From Cytophagales bacterium (GTDB lineage Bacteria > Bacteroidota > Bacteroidia > Cytophagales > ES-bin-26), in contig JACMKY010000288.1 of assembly GCA_014379925.1 (NCBI GenBank), positions 1 through 6,381 on the forward strand: DNA of 6,381 nucleotides, in the 5' to 3' direction. The notes under the pieces were generated by a model, which was not told where the DNA came from, did no database searches, and was given only the letters and a program-made list of their open reading frames with translations. How positions within the stretch are numbered: position 1 is the first letter of the stretch; each line of letters starts with the position of its first letter. Of this stretch, positions 1 through 6,245 are shown one piece after another. Made by a program: the position numbers and the translations under genes.

Positions 1-25
1 CGCCCAGCAGAATGGCAGGTTTCAT
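1..25 (-). CDS. Possible N-terminus of a leftward gene, cut by the window edge
   Basis: On the minus strand an ATG at 25-23 opens a frame that reads MKPAILLG up to the window edge. A lysine followed by hydrophobic residues would suit the start of a signal peptide or lipoprotein leader, but eight codons cannot identify a family. About 34 bases upstream of this ATG the minus strand reads TATTTTG (65-59), one base short of the Bacteroidota -7 element TAnnTTTG, which gives weak support for a start here. If real, the gene is divergent from the padR-permease unit and shares its intergenic region. It could equally be a chance ATG. Confidence 0.35.
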
Positions 26-353
26 AGTCAAGAAGGTAGGTTCAGCCGTGCTCGGTAACAAAATACGAACCAATTGATACAAAGCTCTGTCTTGTTGATG
101 GTTACACGAATATGCGTTGCTCACCGGCCGTTCGAAACCGGACACCTGCGCCGGAATGTACGATTATACGACAGCCCGATCACGACCGTTCTTTTCATCT
201 CCTGCCTTGTATCGCAAGCGGACAAGCTACCGTCCGTTTTCGAACACCCCGGCCAGATGGCTTTTTCTTCAAATGGCCTCCGGCTGCGCAATGGGGCGCA
301 TTTCAAGTTTGGTCCCGTATTTGTTTAGCAAATGTCAAGATAATCTAAGACCC
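26..353. other. Non-coding region upstream of padR
   Basis: This 328-bp stretch has open frames on both strands, but none looks like a protein: they are rich in Arg, Pro, Ser and Cys, overlap one another, and share no recognisable motif. It holds the two palindromic motifs listed separately (130-143 and 232-245), a further CGGAC half-site at 219-223, and a direct repeat TACGA-TTA-TACGA at 159-171. No convincing TAnnTTTG promoter with a -33 element was found for padR. The nearest match is TATTTG around 319-324, which has the wrong spacing. The promoter must lie here if padR is transcribed independently. Confidence 0.6.
130..245. promoter_or_regulatory. Pair of palindromic operator-like motifs upstream of padR
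   Basis: Two 14-bp sites, GTTCGAAACCGGAC (130-143) and GTCCGTTTTCGAAC (232-245), both fit the palindromic consensus GTYCG-N4-CGRAC. Site 1 matches the reverse complement of site 2 at 13 of 14 positions. Both have the same flanks: CC on the left and ACC on the right. They start 102 bp apart, close to ten helical turns. Site 2 also faces a CGGAC half-site at 219-223 that pairs with its GTCCG. Position and symmetry suggest binding by a dimeric winged-helix regulator. The PadR protein encoded just downstream is the obvious candidate, but that link is inference. Confidence 0.5.
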
Positions 354-674
354 GTGGGAAGAGCCTATTTGGGGGAATTCGAAGAACTGGTCCTGCTGAC
401 GGTGGCCGTCTTCGACGGGCAGGCCTACGGAGCCGTCCTCACCCAGGACATCGGGCAACGAACCGGACGCGCCGCAAATCTGAGTGCGGTACACGTGGCC
501 CTCTACCGGTTGGAGGAAAAAGGACTGCTCACCTCCCGGGTAGGGGGGGCCACGGCCGAGCGTGGCGGACGCCGCAAGCGCTTCTTTGCCATCACGGCCT
601 CCGGCCGGGAGGCACTGGTCCAGATCCGCCGGGTGCGCGAAGAACTCTGGAACCTGATGCCTCAACTGGGTTGA
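354..674 (+). CDS. PadR-family winged-helix transcriptional regulator
   Basis: The 106-aa product is a small PadR-type repressor. Members bind DNA as dimers and often control the neighbouring transporter genes in response to small molecules. The start is the GTG at 354, giving MGRAYLGEFEELVLL, where the family's conserved N-terminal helix begins; an in-frame ATG at 291 would add 21 residues of unrelated composition. The helix-turn-helix spans about residues 26-60, with recognition helix LSAVHVALYRLEEKGLL (43-59). The wing follows with the basic GGRRKRFFAIT (71-81) typical of PadR proteins. The C-terminal part is short (about 25 residues), as in the compact subfamily that lacks a long dimerisation domain. 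The permease gene starts 53 bp downstream on the same strand, so the two are probably cotranscribed and the protein probably regulates its own operon. The effector is unknown. Confidence 0.88.
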   Translation: MGRAYLGEFEELVLLTVAVFDGQAYGAVLTQDIGQRTGRAANLSAVHVALYRLEEKGLLTSRVGGATAERGGRRKRFFAITASGREALVQIRRVREELWNLMPQLG

Positions 675-727
675 CCAGTCCGGGACGAATGAGCCAAAAA
701 ACGTAAACCGCGAACCAACCAACCCCC

Positions 728-3379
728 ATGTTTCCACGGGAGCCCTTTGCGAAAGACAACCCTGGTAAATCTTCTCCTCCCCGCTGGGCGGAGAAGCTGC
801 TGCGGTGGCGTTGCCCGGAGAACCAACGCGAAGAAGTGCAGGGGGACCTGCACGAGTTGTTCCACCAATGGGTCAAGGAAGCCGGGGAAAAGAAAGCCCG
901 CCGACGGTACATCCGCAACGTGCTCGGTTTCCTCCGGCCCCTGCCCGTCCGTCGGCCGGAATTCCAGACCAGAAACCAAGGCTATTCACTCCAACTGTTT
1001 TCTTTGAGTATGCTCCGCAACTACGTCAAAATCGCCCTGCGCAACCTGCTCCGCCACCAGGTTTTTTCCTTCATCAACATTGGTGGACTGGCCGTAGGGA
1101 TGGCCGTGACCACGCTCATCGGTCTGTGGGTTTACGACGAATTGTCGTTTAACCAATACCATCAGCACTACGACCGTATTGCTCAGGTGATGGAGAATGA
1201 AATACTGGAACAGGGCATTGAGACCTTTGGCACTTTACCGATGCCATTGAGCCAGGAACTGCGTACCAAATACGCCAGCGATTTCAAATACGTAGCGGCG
1301 GCTACGCAGGGCTGGGACCAGATCATCGCCTACCAGGACAAGAAATTCACGAAGTTTGGCACCTTTGCGGAAGCAGATTTTCCGGAGATGATGACCCTGC
1401 CAATGCTCCGGGGCACCCGGTCAGGCTTAAAAGAACCGGCTTCCGTTTTGCTTTCCGAATCGATGGCAGGGATTCTTTTTGGCGATGCCGACCCGCTCGG
1501 TAAAATTGTAAAGATTGGCAACAACTTCACGGTACAGGTAACGGGTGTTTACCGGGATCTGCCCCGAAACACGGCCTTCAGGGACGTTGCCTTTATTGCA
1601 CCGTTGGACTTGCTCTTCTCCGATCAGGAAGCAAAGAACAATTGGCGCAGCAGCTCATTCCAAATTTTTACGCAACTCAATCCCAACCGCAACTTTGAGC
1701 AAGTTTCTGCCAAGATTAAAGGCGTGCTCGGGCAGCACATCCAGGATCAGACGAAAGCCTCCCTGTCTTTATACCCGATGGCTCGATGGCATTTGTATTC
1801 AGCGTGGAAGAACGGCGTAAACGAAAGCGGAAGAATCCAGTTCGTATGGCTTTTCAGCATCATCGGCATTTTTATTTTACTGCTGGCCTGCATCAACTTT
1901 ATGAATCTCTCGACGGCTCGTTCCGAGAAACGGGCCAAAGAAGTCGGCATCCGGAAAGTCATTGGTTCGGCCAGGGGTCAGATCATTGGTCAGTTTTTCA
2001 GTGAGTCTTTGGTCGTGGCAGCGTTCTCGTTTATTTTGTCATTGCTCCTGGTAGGAGGAATGCTGCCGTTTTTTAACGAAGTTGCCGACAAAAGTCTGTC
2101 AGTTTTATGGACCAATCCTTGGTTTTGGCTGTTGGGAATCGGGTTTAGCCTCTTCACCGGCCTGGTGGCCGGCAGCTACCCCGCCTTGTATCTGTCTTCT
2201 TTCCAACCCATCAACGTATTGAAGGGTACTTTTCGGGTGGGACGTTTGGCGGCCATTCCCCGCCAGGGGTTAGTGGTGGTGCAGTTTACGATTTCAATTA
2301 CCCTGATTGTCGGCACCCTCGTCGTTTTTCGCCAGATTCAATTCGCTAAGAATCGCCCCCTGGGATACAGTCGCCAGGGGTTGATCAACATCACCATGAA
2401 CACCCCCGAAATACAGGGGCATTACGATGCATTGCGAAATGATTTATTGAAAACCGGTGCCGTTGCCGACATGGCCGAATCATCCAGTCCGATCACCGGC
2501 ATTTGGTCATCGGCCAACAACCTGGAATGGAGGGGAAAAGACCCGAATCGATCGGCCCTTTTTGGCACCATTTCCGTCACGCCCGATTTTGGAAAAGTCA
2601 TTGAATGGCAAGTAAAAGCGGGGCGCGGGTTTTCCAGGCAATTTTCCACCGATTCCTCGGCGTTTGTGTTCAATGAAGCCGCCGTTAAATTAACCGGCCT
2701 CCAAAACCCGGTCGGGGAAACCATCAAATGGCACGATAAAAACTGGACCGTCATTGGGGTGGTGAAAGATATGGTGATGAAGTCCCCTTTCGAGCCAGTG
2801 ATGCCTACGGTTTTTATGATCGATAACCGGGAACGACCCTTGAATGTAATTCACCTCAAGCTCGATCCTGGCCTGAGTACTGGTGCTGCGCTAAGCAAAA
2901 TAGAGGCGGTTTTCAAGACCTACAATCCTGCTTCTCCGTTCGAGTACCAGTTTGCCGATCAGGAGTACGCCAAGAAATTCGCCGCTGAGGAACGGATCGG
3001 TAAATTGGCTTCCGTTTCCGCCGTTTTAGCCATTTTTATCAGCTGTCTGGGGCTTTTCGGTTTAGCCTCCTTTATGGCTGAGCAACGCACCAAGGAAATC
3101 GGCATCCGGAAAGTGCTGGGGGCCACGGTGCTCGATCTGTGGGGGCTGCTGTCGAAAGACTTCGTCTACCTGGTCATCCTTGCCATCGTCGTTGCTACGC
3201 CAGCCGCTCACTACTTCTTCAGTGACTGGCTCCAGCAGTACGAGTACCGCACCGAAATTTCGTGGTGGATTTTTGCGGCGGCGGGTTCGGGCGCCTTAGT
3301 CATCACGTTGGCCACGGTCAGCTACCAGGCAGTGAAGGCGGCCCTGGCGAATCCGGTGAAATCGCTCCGGACGGAATAG
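728..3379 (+). CDS. MacB/FtsX-type ABC transporter permease with N-terminal prefix domain
   Basis: The 883-aa inner-membrane protein has two FtsX-type halves. Residues about 15-94 form a charged helical prefix (ending near RRPEFQTRNQ) of the kind found on Bacteroidota permeases encoded beside PadR regulators. The usual permease start MLRNYVKIALRNLLRHQ comes only at residue 95. Likely membrane segments lie near 117-136, 372-392, 424-446, 463-483, 514-534, 762-783, 811-829 and 843-864. Large extracytoplasmic MacB-like domains occupy roughly 140-370 and 535-755. The paired signatures EVGIRKVIGS (405-414) and EIGIRKVLGA (790-799) mark the cytoplasmic loops that contact the ATPase. Such proteins act by mechanotransmission, in export or envelope functions, with a separate ABC ATPase; none is encoded here. 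The substrate cannot be told from sequence. The start ATG at 728 keeps the prefix; an ATG at 1010 would give a conventional permease without it. By eye the permease body is less GC-rich than its neighbours. Confidence 0.92.
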   Translation: MFPREPFAKDNPGKSSPPRWAEKLLRWRCPENQREEVQGDLHELFHQWVKEAGEKKARRRYIRNVLGFLRPLPVRRPEFQTRNQGYSLQLFSLSMLRNYVKIALRNLLRHQVFSFINIGGLAVGMAVTTLIGLWVYDELSFNQYHQHYDRIAQVMENEILEQGIETFGTLPMPLSQELRTKYASDFKYVAAATQGWDQIIAYQDKKFTKFGTFAEADFPEMMTLPMLRGTRSGLKEPASVLLSESMAGILFGDADPLGKIVKIGNNFTVQVTGVYRDLPRNTAFRDVAFIAPLDLLFSDQEAKNNWRSSSFQIFTQLNPNRNFEQVSAKIKGVLGQHIQDQTKASLSLYPMARWHLYSAWKNGVNESGRIQFVWLFSIIGIFILLLACINFMNLSTARSEKRAKEVGIRKVIGSARGQIIGQFFSESLVVAAFSFILSLLLVGGMLPFFNEVADKSLSVLWTNPWFWLLGIGFSLFTGLVAGSYPALYLSSFQPINVLKGTFRVGRLAAIPRQGLVVVQFTISITLIVGTLVVFRQIQFAKNRPLGYSRQGLINITMNTPEIQGHYDALRNDLLKTGAVADMAESSSPITGIWSSANNLEWRGKDPNRSALFGTISVTPDFGKVIEWQVKAGRGFSRQFSTDSSAFVFNEAAVKLTGLQNPVGETIKWHDKNWTVIGVVKDMVMKSPFEPVMPTVFMIDNRERPLNVIHLKLDPGLSTGAALSKIEAVFKTYNPASPFEYQFADQEYAKKFAAEERIGKLASVSAVLAIFISCLGLFGLASFMAEQRTKEIGIRKVLGATVLDLWGLLSKDFVYLVILAIVVATPAAHYFFSDWLQQYEYRTEISWWIFAAAGSGALVITLATVSYQAVKAALANPVKSLRTE

Positions 3380-3380
3380 C

Positions 3381-3407
3381 GGGCTGCGGAACTTGATCGT
3401 GCAGCCC
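3381..3407 (+). terminator. Hairpin after the permease gene
   Basis: A perfect 7-bp stem, GGGCTGC (3381-3387) with GCAGCCC (3401-3407) and a 13-base loop, begins two bases after the permease stop codon. No T tract follows directly; the nearest T-rich run is at about 3453-3464. It may stop or stabilise the permease mRNA before rnpB, but it is not a classical intrinsic terminator. Confidence 0.4.
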
Positions 3408-3466
3408 CGGTCCTGGTAGCGCAACCGGAATAATTCAATCCTCTTCCCCCGGCCTTTCTTTTTTCC

Positions 3467-3474
3467 TATCTTTG
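3467..3474 (+). promoter_or_regulatory. Bacteroidota -7 promoter element of rnpB
   Basis: TATCTTTG matches the Bacteroidota primary-sigma -7 consensus TAnnTTTG exactly and lies five bases before the first paired base of RNase P helix P1 (3479), where transcription would be expected to start. No clear TTG -33 element is present at the usual distance; that stretch is C- and T-rich. The position relative to the mature RNA end is the strongest support. Confidence 0.75.
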
Positions 3475-3478
3475 AGCG

Positions 3479-3912
3479 AAAGCAAACCGTCTTATCGCTG
3501 TCCGCCCCTGGCGGAGGGAGGAAAGTCCGGGCAACGCAGAGCATCGTACTTCCTAACGGGAAGGCGCTCCTCCGGGAGTGACAGACAGGGCCACAGAAAA
3601 CAACCGCCCCCACGGGGTAAGGGTGAAAAGGTGGGGTAAGAGCCCACCGCTCCGCTGGTGACAGGGGGGGCATCGGTAAACCTTACGAGTTGAAAGACCA
3701 AATAAGCTGACGGTTCAATGGTCAATCGACGGTGATTGGTTGTCCACGCGACAATTGCTCATTGAACACGGATCATTGACGAAGGGCGGCTCGTCCGGCG
3801 TCAGCGGGTAGGTTGATGGAGCTTGTTCGTGAGGACAAGCCTAGATAAATGATAAGAACCCGCCCGGGCGTCAGCTTCGGCGGGTACAGAACCCGGCTTA
3901 CAGGTTTGCTTT
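3479..3912 (+). ncRNA. rnpB: RNase P RNA, bacterial type A
   Basis: This is the catalytic RNA of ribonuclease P, which removes 5' leaders from tRNA precursors. The termini pair as helix P1: AAAGCAAACC (3479-3488) with GGTTTGCTTT (3903-3912). The conserved core is clear: P3 hairpin (3501-3515), the P4 5' strand region GAGGAAAGTCCGGGC (3518-3532), GGTAAACC (3675-3682), AAAGACCAAATA (3693-3704), the GGT that binds the tRNA CCA end (3807-3809 within GGGTAGG), a hairpin like P18 with a GTGA GNRA tetraloop (3821-3840), and ACAGAACCCGGCTTA (3886-3900). A CCCGCC/GGCGGG stem (3859-3884) probably corresponds to P19. At about 434 nt it is longer than the 377-nt E. coli RNA. Much of the excess lies between 3706 and 3805, in the P16/P17 position, where the stem GCTGACG/CGTCAGC encloses two hairpins. 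Ends are set by P1 pairing and could be off by a few bases. Confidence 0.96.
3706..3805 (+). repeat. Expanded P16/P17 arm of rnpB with CATTGA/TCAATG-like segments
   Basis: Inside rnpB the stem GCTGACG (3706-3712) with CGTCAGC (3799-3805) encloses GTTCAATG (3713-3720) paired with CATTGAAC (3760-3767), and a second stem GACGA (3778-3782) with TCGTC (3791-3795). CATTGA occurs at 3760-3765 and 3774-3779, TCAATG at 3715-3720 and TCAATC at 3722-3727. The region is AT-richer than the rest of the RNA. It replaces an arm of roughly 30 nt in E. coli. The fold is read by eye. Confidence 0.55.
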
Positions 3913-3924
3913 TCAATATTCAGT

Positions 3925-3997
3925 GCGTTATTCCCGGTGGTTGGGAGCAGCCTGGTCGCGTCTTCGGCGGGTTGCTTCCCCACCACCGGGAATACGC
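3925..3997. repeat. Long imperfect hairpin between rnpB and the convergent J-protein gene
   Basis: The left arm begins GCGTTATTCCCGGTGG (3925-3940) and the right arm ends CCACCGGGAATACGC (3983-3997); they are complementary apart from one extra T. Pairing continues inwards through GGTTGGGAGC against GCTTCCCCACC with a few mismatches, then GCAGCC against GGGTTGC, then CGC/GCG, so nearly the whole 73 bases can fold back. Convergent placement suits a bidirectional transcription stop, but neither side has a T tract. It could also be a small dispersed palindromic repeat. Confidence 0.6.
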
Positions 3998-4074
3998 GCC
4001 ATCCCTGCCGGTATTCCTCCGGCCCGAATGCCCGTTCATCCATTCTCGTCATCAAAAACCGTTCGCCGTCCAAA

Positions 4075-4662
4075 TCATTTGCTGTTCACTGACCGCTTCG
4101 ATTGCCGGTTTTTCCAGTAAGCCCGCCAGGGAACGTATACCATCCCGCCGCCGATGAGGAAAAGCGGCAGACTGATAACCAACGTAGCCAGGACGTTTCC
4201 TTCGTTCAACGTGATACCGGCCACCACCATGCACCCCACGCCCATCACCAGGATGACCACGCGGCTGAGGTGTCCCAGCGCCAGCAAGAGCCGGTACGGC
4301 CAGCTTCGCCGGAAGGCTTCGTTGCTGCGTCGGTATTGCTCGAACTGCCGCGCCGTCTGCCGGTCCACCCGCTCCTTGGCGGCCCGTCGCCGCTCTTCCG
4401 CTTCCGGCGAGTAGACGCGCTCGTAAAAGGCGTAGTGATCGGTTTGGGCACCCGAATGCGCCGGGTTGCTACCCGTTTTGCCGTCGGCGGGCGGGCCCAT
4501 CAAGGCTTCGTACGCTTCCCTGACGCGGAGGAAAACGGCGTGCGCTTCGGCCGAAGGGTTGCGGTCGGGGTGGCATTCCATGGCCTTTTTCCGGTACGCT
4601 TTCTTAATCTGCGCTTTGCTGGCTCCCCGGGGCAAGTCTAAAATCTGGTAATAATCGGGCAT
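4075..4662 (-). CDS. Membrane-anchored J-domain (DnaJ-like) protein
   Basis: The 195-aa product begins with a J domain (residues about 2-56): MPDYYQILDLPRGASKAQI leads into a basic helix and the invariant HPD motif at 31-33 (CHPDRN), which stimulates Hsp70 (DnaK) ATPase activity. The middle, about 75-120, is charged and probably helical (ERRRAAKERVDRQ). Two hydrophobic segments near 134-152 and 157-177 predict a two-pass membrane anchor, followed by a basic tail ending RQSKRSVNSK. The Gly/Phe linker, zinc fingers and C-terminal substrate domains of true DnaJ are absent, so this is a type III J protein that would recruit DnaK to the inner membrane. The ATG at 4662 was chosen because the domain begins there; a TTG at 4683 would add seven residues. 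Its client is unknown. The gene stands alone, convergent to rnpB and divergent from the response regulator. Confidence 0.88.
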   Translation of the reverse strand: MPDYYQILDLPRGASKAQIKKAYRKKAMECHPDRNPSAEAHAVFLRVREAYEALMGPPADGKTGSNPAHSGAQTDHYAFYERVYSPEAEERRRAAKERVDRQTARQFEQYRRSNEAFRRSWPYRLLLALGHLSRVVILVMGVGCMVVAGITLNEGNVLATLVISLPLFLIGGGMVYVPWRAYWKNRQSKRSVNSK

Positions 4663-4717
4663 GGATGAATGCTGAGCGGACAACGGAGCCGGCCGTAATG
4701 CGTATCCAACAGCCCGG

Positions 4718-4725
4718 CAAAATTA
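4718..4725 (-). promoter_or_regulatory. Possible -7 promoter element of the J-protein gene
   Basis: The minus strand reads TAATTTTG, an exact match to TAnnTTTG, ending 55 bases before the J-protein ATG. No matching -33 TTG element is seen upstream. The match is short and could be chance, but it lies in the only AT-rich patch of this gap. Confidence 0.4.
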
Positions 4726-4782
4726 CCAAAATTTAGTATGCTTGCGGATCGGTCCGTCATCTACCATCGTTAATCCACGGAG

Positions 4783-4802
4783 GGCGGTCTACGGTGACCG
4801 CC
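4783..4802. promoter_or_regulatory. Inverted repeat in the divergent gap
   Basis: GGCGGTC (4783-4789) and GACCGCC (4796-4802) form a perfect 7-bp inverted repeat with a six-base spacer, about 105 bp before the response-regulator start. It could be an operator or an RNA hairpin in the leader. The rest of the gap (4663-4906) shows no clear promoter for the response regulator. Confidence 0.3.
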
Positions 4803-4906
4803 GGCCCGTTGATTCCCGGACCGGTAAGCGGGGAATTTTTTAATCCCACCAACTCTTGCGAAGCAGCCCAGTCCAAAACCCCATCACCCTTTCCAACCCC
4901 TTCACC

Positions 4907-6073
4907 ATGGCCAAGATCCTCATCGTTGACGACGAAAAAAGCATTCGCTATACCCTGCGCGATATCCTGGAATACGAAAAATACGGGGTGGACGAAGCCA
5001 AGGACGGGGAAGAAGCCCTCGACCTGCTGACTAAGAATCACTACGACGTGGTGCTCTGCGACATCAAGATGCCCAAGATGGATGGCCTGGAACTGCTGGC
5101 AAAAGCCGTTGAACTGGGCAAGGATACCCAGTTCATCATGATCTCGGCCCACGGCAACATCGAAACGGCCGTGGAAGCGACCAAGAAGGGCGCCTTCGAT
5201 TTCATTCAGAAACCACCCGACCTGAACCGGCTCCTGCTCACCGTCCGCAACGCGCTCGACAAATCGAACCTGGTAACGGAAACGAAGGTGCTCAAGAAAA
5301 AAATCTCGAAGACCTACGACATCGTGGGCGAGTCGGAAACCATCCGCCGGGTGAAAGAAGCCATCGAAAAGGTAGCGCCCACCGAAGCCCGCGTGCTCAT
5401 CACGGGCGCCAACGGAACGGGCAAGGAACTGGTGGCCCGGTGGCTGCACGAGAAGAGCGCGCGGGCGGGCGCCCCGCTGGTGGAAGTGAACTGCGCGGCC
5501 ATTCCCAGTGAACTGATTGAAAGTGAGTTGTTCGGCCACGAAAAAGGCTCGTTCACCTCGGCGGTCAAGCAGCGCATCGGCAAATTCGAACAGGCCAGCG
5601 GCGGGACACTCTTCCTCGACGAAATCGGTGACATGAGCCTCCCGGCCCAAGCCAAGGTGTTGCGGGCCTTGCAGGAACACAAGATCACGCGGGTGGGCGG
5701 GGAAAAGGAAATCAGGGTGAACGTGCGGGTGATTGCTGCCACCAACAAGGACTTGCGGGCCGAAATCGGGGCCAACCGCTTTCGGGAAGACCTTTACCAC
5801 CGCTTGGGCGTTATCCTCATCCACGTACCGCCCCTCAACAACCGCCGCGATGACATCCCCCTGCTGGTCGACCGCTTCCTGCGCGACATTGCCGAAGATT
5901 ACGGTTCGGTGCCCAAGCCAATTCAGCCCCCCGCCCTCGACTACCTCCGGACGCTCGACTGGACGGGCAACATCCGCGAACTCCGCAATGTGGTGGAACG
6001 GCTGGTCATTATGAGCAGCGCGGAAATTACCGAGGAGGATGCGCAGACCTACGCCGGGGTGCGGTCGATGTGA
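4907..6073 (+). CDS. Sigma-54-type response regulator (NtrC-like), lacking a C-terminal HTH
   Basis: The 388-aa protein has a receiver domain (about 1-120): acidic pocket D8-D9, phosphoacceptor D52 in VVLCDIKMPKMDG, switch S80 and K102. An AAA+ sigma-54 activator domain follows (about 138-370): Walker A GANGTGKE (167-174), Walker B GGTLFLDEIGDM with D238-E239, arginine-finger region FREDLYHRLGV, and sensor II WTGNIRELRN (352-361). Such proteins hydrolyse ATP to open sigma-54 promoters after phosphorylation by a histidine kinase. Two points are unusual against the classical family: the sigma-54 contact loop reads GSFTSA (214-219) rather than GAFTGA, and the protein ends about 27 residues after sensor II, with no Fis-type DNA-binding helix-turn-helix. 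It may therefore act without specific DNA binding, as reported for Helicobacter FlgR and Chlamydia CtcC. The ATG at 4907 starts exactly at MAKILIVDDE; an upstream in-frame TTG at 4856 adds only non-conserved residues. No kinase gene is adjacent. Confidence 0.93.
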   Translation: MAKILIVDDEKSIRYTLRDILEYEKYGVDEAKDGEEALDLLTKNHYDVVLCDIKMPKMDGLELLAKAVELGKDTQFIMISAHGNIETAVEATKKGAFDFIQKPPDLNRLLLTVRNALDKSNLVTETKVLKKKISKTYDIVGESETIRRVKEAIEKVAPTEARVLITGANGTGKELVARWLHEKSARAGAPLVEVNCAAIPSELIESELFGHEKGSFTSAVKQRIGKFEQASGGTLFLDEIGDMSLPAQAKVLRALQEHKITRVGGEKEIRVNVRVIAATNKDLRAEIGANRFREDLYHRLGVILIHVPPLNNRRDDIPLLVDRFLRDIAEDYGSVPKPIQPPALDYLRTLDWTGNIRELRNVVERLVIMSSAEITEEDAQTYAGVRSM

Positions 6074-6131
6074 AAGAAGGGTTGGTGGGGTTAGTGAGGC
6101 TGGTAGGATTTTCAAGGGTTTTTCAACTGGC

Positions 6132-6157
6132 GCGGGCATAATGCGTGCTTTGTTTTT
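6132..6157 (+). terminator. Terminator-like hairpin after the response regulator
   Basis: GCGGGCA (6132-6138) and TGCGTGC (6142-6148) can pair across a TAA loop with one G-T wobble and one mismatch, and are followed by TTTGTTTTT (6149-6157). It lies 58 bases past the response-regulator stop codon. The stem is short and imperfect, so this is a moderate call for an intrinsic terminator. Confidence 0.4.
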
Positions 6158-6245
6158 GCAACCCTTTTCACGGCTGGTGCTGCTTACGCCGTTGCAATGC
6201 AACGACGCTGTTGACCCGCTTTTGCAACCTTTTGCACTGCTGGCG
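6154..6245. repeat. Cluster of TTGCAAC motifs with a central palindrome
   Basis: An imperfect direct repeat, TTTTGCAACCCTTTT...GCTGGTG (6154-6179) and TTTTGCAACCTTTTGCA...GCTGGCG (6220-6245), flanks a perfect palindrome CGTTGCAATGCAACG (6190-6204, seven bases each side of a central A). The copies are 66 bp apart. This may be a protein-binding array or the remains of a short repeat. On the minus strand the same bases encode Leu-Gln-Arg/Lys codons in a small frame, which could explain the repetition. Confidence 0.45.

Noticed and set aside
117..353. In-frame upstream extension of the PadR protein
   Set aside because: The added residues are rich in Ser, Arg, Pro and Cys and precede the conserved family N-terminus. 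The GTG at 354 gives the expected length, and the palindromic motifs lie within the extension.
2422..2754. 110-codon antisense frame within the permease
   Set aside because: It lies inside a well-supported permease domain with uninterrupted frame and shows no motif of its own.
3296..3673. Antisense frame across the permease end and rnpB 5' half
   Set aside because: It spans two unrelated features on the other strand and has no protein-like conservation.
3706..3805. CRISPR-like or mobile-element reading of the repeats inside rnpB
   Set aside because: The units are short, irregular and in both orientations, with no regular spacers and no terminal repeats; they fit RNA stems instead.
3801..4073. 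Antisense frame over the 3' part of rnpB (contains CKPGSVPAEADARAGS)
   Set aside because: The sequence is the reverse complement of conserved RNase P RNA, so the frame is a by-product of RNA conservation.
4102..4641. 179-codon plus-strand frame opposite the J-protein gene
   Set aside because: It begins with TTG and is a shadow of the GC-rich J-protein gene, whose HPD motif and membrane segments make the minus strand the coding strand.
4757..6202. 481-codon open frame antisense to the response regulator
   Set aside because: It mirrors the codon bias of the GC-rich response-regulator gene, has no recognisable motif, and is rich in His, Phe, Gly and Val as such shadow frames are. The sense gene has every catalytic motif intact.
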